NCBI GenBank assembly: GCA_002479255.1
Contig: DLMJ01000016.1
Location: 62,001-126,000, forward strand
Reading direction: 5' to 3'
From: Candidatus Binatus soli
GTDB taxonomy: Bacteria; Desulfobacterota; Binatia; Binatales; Binataceae
Length of the DNA stretch: 64,000 nt
Positions 61,773 through 64,000 of this stretch are shown piece after piece. The notes below the pieces were generated by a model, which made no database searches, was not told where the DNA came from, and saw only the letters and a program-made list of their open reading frames with translations. Each line of letters opens with the position of its first letter. Within the stretch, counting starts at the first letter, position 1. Both the position numbers and the translations under genes were made by a program.

Positions 61773-63242
61773 ATGCCGACGAATTCGCGCAACCTGCTGA
61801 CGACCGAAAGCGGCGCTCCTGTAGCCGACAATCAAAATTCACGAACCGCGGGCTCGGGCGGTCCTGTCCTGCTGGAAGACAATCAACTGATCGAAAAGCT
61901 CGCCCACTTCGACCGCGAACGCATCCCCGAACGCGTGGTCCACGCCAAGGGTTCGGGGGCTCACGGTTATTTCGAGGTCACCGCGGACGTATCGCGATGG
62001 ACCAAGGCGAAATTTCTCCAGCCCGCGGGCAAACGCACCGAGGTCTTCATCCGCCTCTCGACCGTGGCCGGCGAGAAGGGCTCGGCCGATACGGCGCGCG
62101 ATCCGCGCGGCTTCGCGATCAAGTTTTACACCGAGGAGGGCAACTATGACCTCGTCGGCAACAACACGCCGGTCTTTTTCCTTCGCGATCCGCTCAAGTT
62201 CCCCGACTTCATCCACTCCCAGAAGCGCGACCCATACACCAACATCCAAGAGCCGGATAACGTCTGGGATTTCTTCTCGCTCAGCCCCGAGGCCACGCAT
62301 CAATTCACATGGCTGTTCGGCGACCGTGGCATCCCGGCCAGCTATCGGCACATGGACGGCTTCAGCTCGCACACCTACCAGTGGATGAATTCGCGGGGCG
62401 AGCTCTTCTGGGTCAAGTATCATTTCAAGACCGACCAGGGCATAAAGTGCCTGACCTCCGAGGAGGCCGCGCGCATCGCCGGCCAGGACGCCGACCACCA
62501 TCAGCGCGATCTGCTCAGAGCGATCGAACGCGGCGAGTATCCGTCATGGACGCTCAAGATGCAGATCATGCCGGTCGCGGACGCCGCCGCTTATCGCTTC
62601 AATCCGTTCGACCTGACCAAGGTCTGGCCGTACAAGGACTACCCGTTGATTCCGGTAGGTAAGATGGTCCTCAATCGAAATCCCGAGAACTATTTCGCCG
62701 AGGTGGAACAGGCGGCGTTCAATCCGGCCAATTTCGTGCCGGGCATCGGACCTTCGCCGGACAAGATGCTGCAGGGACGTCTTTTCGCGTACGGCGATAC
62801 CCATCGTTATCGCCTGGGCGCCAACCACACGCAGTTGCCGATCAACTGTCCGCACGCGGCCAAGGCGGCTAACTACTTGCGCGACGGCTCGATGCGGTTT
62901 GACGGCAACAGTGGGCGCGCGAAAAATTACGAGCCGAACAGCTTCGACGGCCCCGTGCAAAGTAACCAGCCGCTTTGGGCGCCGATCGAGGTGAATGGCT
63001 TCACGGGCGCGCAGGCGCAGGAGCGTCATCGGGAGGACAACGACTTCGTCCAGGCGGGCGCGCTCTACCGCGTGATGGACGAGGCGGCGAAGGAGCGGCT
63101 GGCCGCAAATATCGCGGCGGGGCTAGCCCAGGTAAGCCGCGACGGCATCATCGAACGGTCGATCGGCTATTTTCGCAGCGCAGACCCCGACTACGGCGAG
63201 CGAGTGGCAAAGGCCGTGCGCGAACGCCGCGCCCGCCGCTAA
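61773..63242 (+). CDS. katA: Monofunctional heme catalase
   Basis: A 489-residue small-subunit (clade 3-like) catalase. Catalytic His and Asn lie in FDRERIPERVVHAKGSGAHG and the VGNNTPVFFLRDPLKFPDFIH region; the proximal heme Tyr is in RLFAYGDTHRYRLGANHTQLPIN. It degrades hydrogen peroxide. AAAGGAC lies 6 bases before the ATG. A terminator follows. Confidence 0.96.
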   Translation: MPTNSRNLLTTESGAPVADNQNSRTAGSGGPVLLEDNQLIEKLAHFDRERIPERVVHAKGSGAHGYFEVTADVSRWTKAKFLQPAGKRTEVFIRLSTVAGEKGSADTARDPRGFAIKFYTEEGNYDLVGNNTPVFFLRDPLKFPDFIHSQKRDPYTNIQEPDNVWDFFSLSPEATHQFTWLFGDRGIPASYRHMDGFSSHTYQWMNSRGELFWVKYHFKTDQGIKCLTSEEAARIAGQDADHHQRDLLRAIERGEYPSWTLKMQIMPVADAAAYRFNPFDLTKVWPYKDYPLIPVGKMVLNRNPENYFAEVEQAAFNPANFVPGIGPSPDKMLQGRLFAYGDTHRYRLGANHTQLPINCPHAAKAANYLRDGSMRFDGNSGRAKNYEPNSFDGPVQSNQPLWAPIEVNGFTGAQAQERHREDNDFVQAGALYRVMDEAAKERLAANIAAGLAQVSRDGIIERSIGYFRSADPDYGERVAKAVRERRARR

Positions 63243-63263
63243 CGCGCGCGACGCTGGCGCGTT
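63241..63263 (+). terminator. Probable terminator of the catalase gene
   Basis: AACGCGC (63241-63247) and GCGCGTT (63257-63263) form a 7-bp stem with a 9-base loop directly at the stop codon, followed by CTTTGTGT. Confidence 0.5.
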
Positions 63264-63316
63264 CTTTGTGTCATAAATGGACCCTTCCCGCGTGTCTGTA
63301 ACACCGAGGGAAGGAG

Positions 63317-63745
63317 TTAGCGGCTAGGTTGCCACGGATCGTAGCTTCCAAAACTCCAGATATGGCCCTCCAAATCACGGCAGGTATAGCCTCTGCCGCC
63401 ATAGTCCTCATCCTGGACATCTCTCAGCATCGTGGCGCCAGCGGCCTTGGCCCGCGCGTAATGCGCGTCGCAATCGGGGACGACGACGTAAGCGCATTGC
63501 GTCTCGGCGCCTCCGATTTCGTCCGGATGTTTCATCAGGCGGCCGAACGTGCCGCCCCCGACCGACGACAGCATGATCATTCCATTGTCAAAGGTAAGCT
63601 GGGCGTGATCGATCCTGCCGTCTTGTCCGGGTACGACGAGATGTTTCTCAAACCCGAACGCCTTGCACAGCCATTCGATGGCCGCCGGCGCATTTCGATA
63701 CCGCATTGCCGGAATGATTCTCGCGTGCTTGCTCTGCGTGTCCAT
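63317..63745 (-). CDS. VOC/glyoxalase-fold protein
   Basis: A 142-residue VOC-family protein. It has RYRNAPAAIEWLCKAFGFEKHL at the start, an AQLTFDNGMIML strand, and GRGYTCRDLEGHIWSFGSYDPW at the end, typical of PhnB-like proteins. Metal ligands and substrate are not clear. The ATG at 63745 is preferred; the frame is open to 63784. Confidence 0.82.
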   Translation of the reverse strand: MDTQSKHARIIPAMRYRNAPAAIEWLCKAFGFEKHLVVPGQDGRIDHAQLTFDNGMIMLSSVGGGTFGRLMKHPDEIGGAETQCAYVVVPDCDAHYARAKAAGATMLRDVQDEDYGGRGYTCRDLEGHIWSFGSYDPWQPSR

Positions 63746-63788
63746 GCTCGACCTCCCGCGATTCGATTCAGACGCAGCCTGCATCTTT

Positions 63789-63820
63789 TCTTAGCATTGG
63801 GTGCAGGGGTCACCCCTGCT
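63789..63820. repeat. Dispersed palindromic repeat, copy 6 (short form)
   Basis: TTAGCATTGGGTGCAG runs into AGGGGTCACCCCT at the 3' end of accA, only the minimal part of the larger copies. Confidence 0.75.
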
Positions 63821-64000
63821 AATCGATCGAACGATCGCTCTCCGCGCTCACGCGTGTCAGATACCGCGATCCCATCGCGGCGAACTTCCGCTCGCGCGCT
63901 TTGCGCAACTCCCCCGGCTTCAGCTTGACCAGGCGCTCCAGATGCCGCGCGAGCGCCGCACCGACCAGATGCGCCGCTTCGGCGGGCGCGGTATGAGCTC
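63819..64000 (-). CDS. accA: Acetyl-CoA carboxylase carboxyltransferase alpha subunit, 3' end
   Basis: The last ~60 codons of a minus-strand gene that enters from the right edge. The visible C-terminus, GAALARHLERLVKLKPGEL followed by RKARERKFAAMGSRYL, matches the end of AccA (helix then Arg/Lys-rich KF-x-x-MG). It ends at TAG 63819-63821, next to the palindromic repeat. Only a short piece is seen, so the name is tentative. Confidence 0.55.
   Translation of the reverse strand, partial: AHTAPAEAAHLVGAALARHLERLVKLKPGELRKARERKFAAMGSRYLTRVSAESDRSID

Noticed and set aside
1..64000. CRISPR array or complete tRNA/rRNA gene
   Set aside because: No regular repeat-spacer units, no complete tRNA clover-leaf and no rRNA-like stretch were seen.

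Overview
The window is high-GC DNA with dense, mostly co-oriented operons, frequent 4-base start/stop overlaps, and several GTG and TTG starts. A complete hopanoid operon, paired DUF507 genes, a frataxin, an F420-type luciferase-like flavoprotein and a cmk-rpsA-ihfB block suggest an uncultured soil bacterium near the former Deltaproteobacteria. Candidatus Binatota (Desulfobacterota_B) is my best guess. This is an inference from gene content, because no rRNA is present.

Layout. 1-10514 (minus strand) is a self-contained hopanoid operon in transcription order hpnH, ispA, a zinc alcohol dehydrogenase, shc, dxr, hpnC, hpnD, hpnE, hpnA. A TetR-family regulator gene sits just upstream (10563-11228). 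11382-15000 holds a Gfo/Idh/MocA oxidoreductase, a small GlsB/YeaQ membrane protein, cyaY, two DUF507 genes and a DUF1499 protein. 15082-19523 holds a membrane-anchored B12-binding radical SAM protein and ptsP. 19595-27381 holds a nucleotidyltransferase-like gene with striking inverted repeats, a PHP hydrolase, a cyclophilin lipoprotein, a GH29 fucosidase, an FHA-CAP fusion protein, a histone-deacetylase-like hydrolase, and tatA/tatC. 27401-28400 is gene-poor and starts with a tRNA-Lys 3' fragment, the signature of an old integration site. 28401-45963 is mostly plus-strand metabolism: GH15 glucoamylase, an endonuclease/exonuclease/phosphatase, two ArsA-like ATPases, an alpha/beta hydrolase, an LLM flavoprotein, a phosphotransferase, a TPP enzyme, a methyltransferase and an MBL-fold hydrolase. 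46067-47860 is a lower-GC restriction-modification pair. 47888-57940 is a minus-strand block: a VWA/MoxR pair, HIT, ihfB, rpsA, cmk, tyrA, a membrane protein, hisC and pheA. 58130-60078 is a lower-GC segment bounded by 30-bp direct repeats. It carries a cut-off TIR gene, a second prephenate dehydratase and a small secreted protein. The window ends with a cysteine-rich lipoprotein, catalase, a VOC protein and the 3' end of accA.

How the genes work together. Dxr and IspA feed isoprenoid units to HpnC, HpnD and HpnE, which make squalene. Shc cyclises squalene to hopene, HpnH adds the adenosyl group, and HpnA probably acts on later side-chain steps. The tetR promoter and the promoter of the distant B12-radical SAM gene share a 15-base operator-like element (CTAACCNNTCGGTCA). 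This predicts that the uncharacterised, membrane-anchored radical SAM enzyme belongs to the same regulon and may modify a membrane lipid such as a hopanoid. This is the strongest candidate for undescribed biology here.

A second theme is repeated DNA. At least six intergenic loci carry a palindromic element built around AGGGGTGACCCCT, and other direct and inverted repeats mark the TIR island and the nucleotidyltransferase gene. No complete tRNA, rRNA, CRISPR array or insertion sequence was seen.
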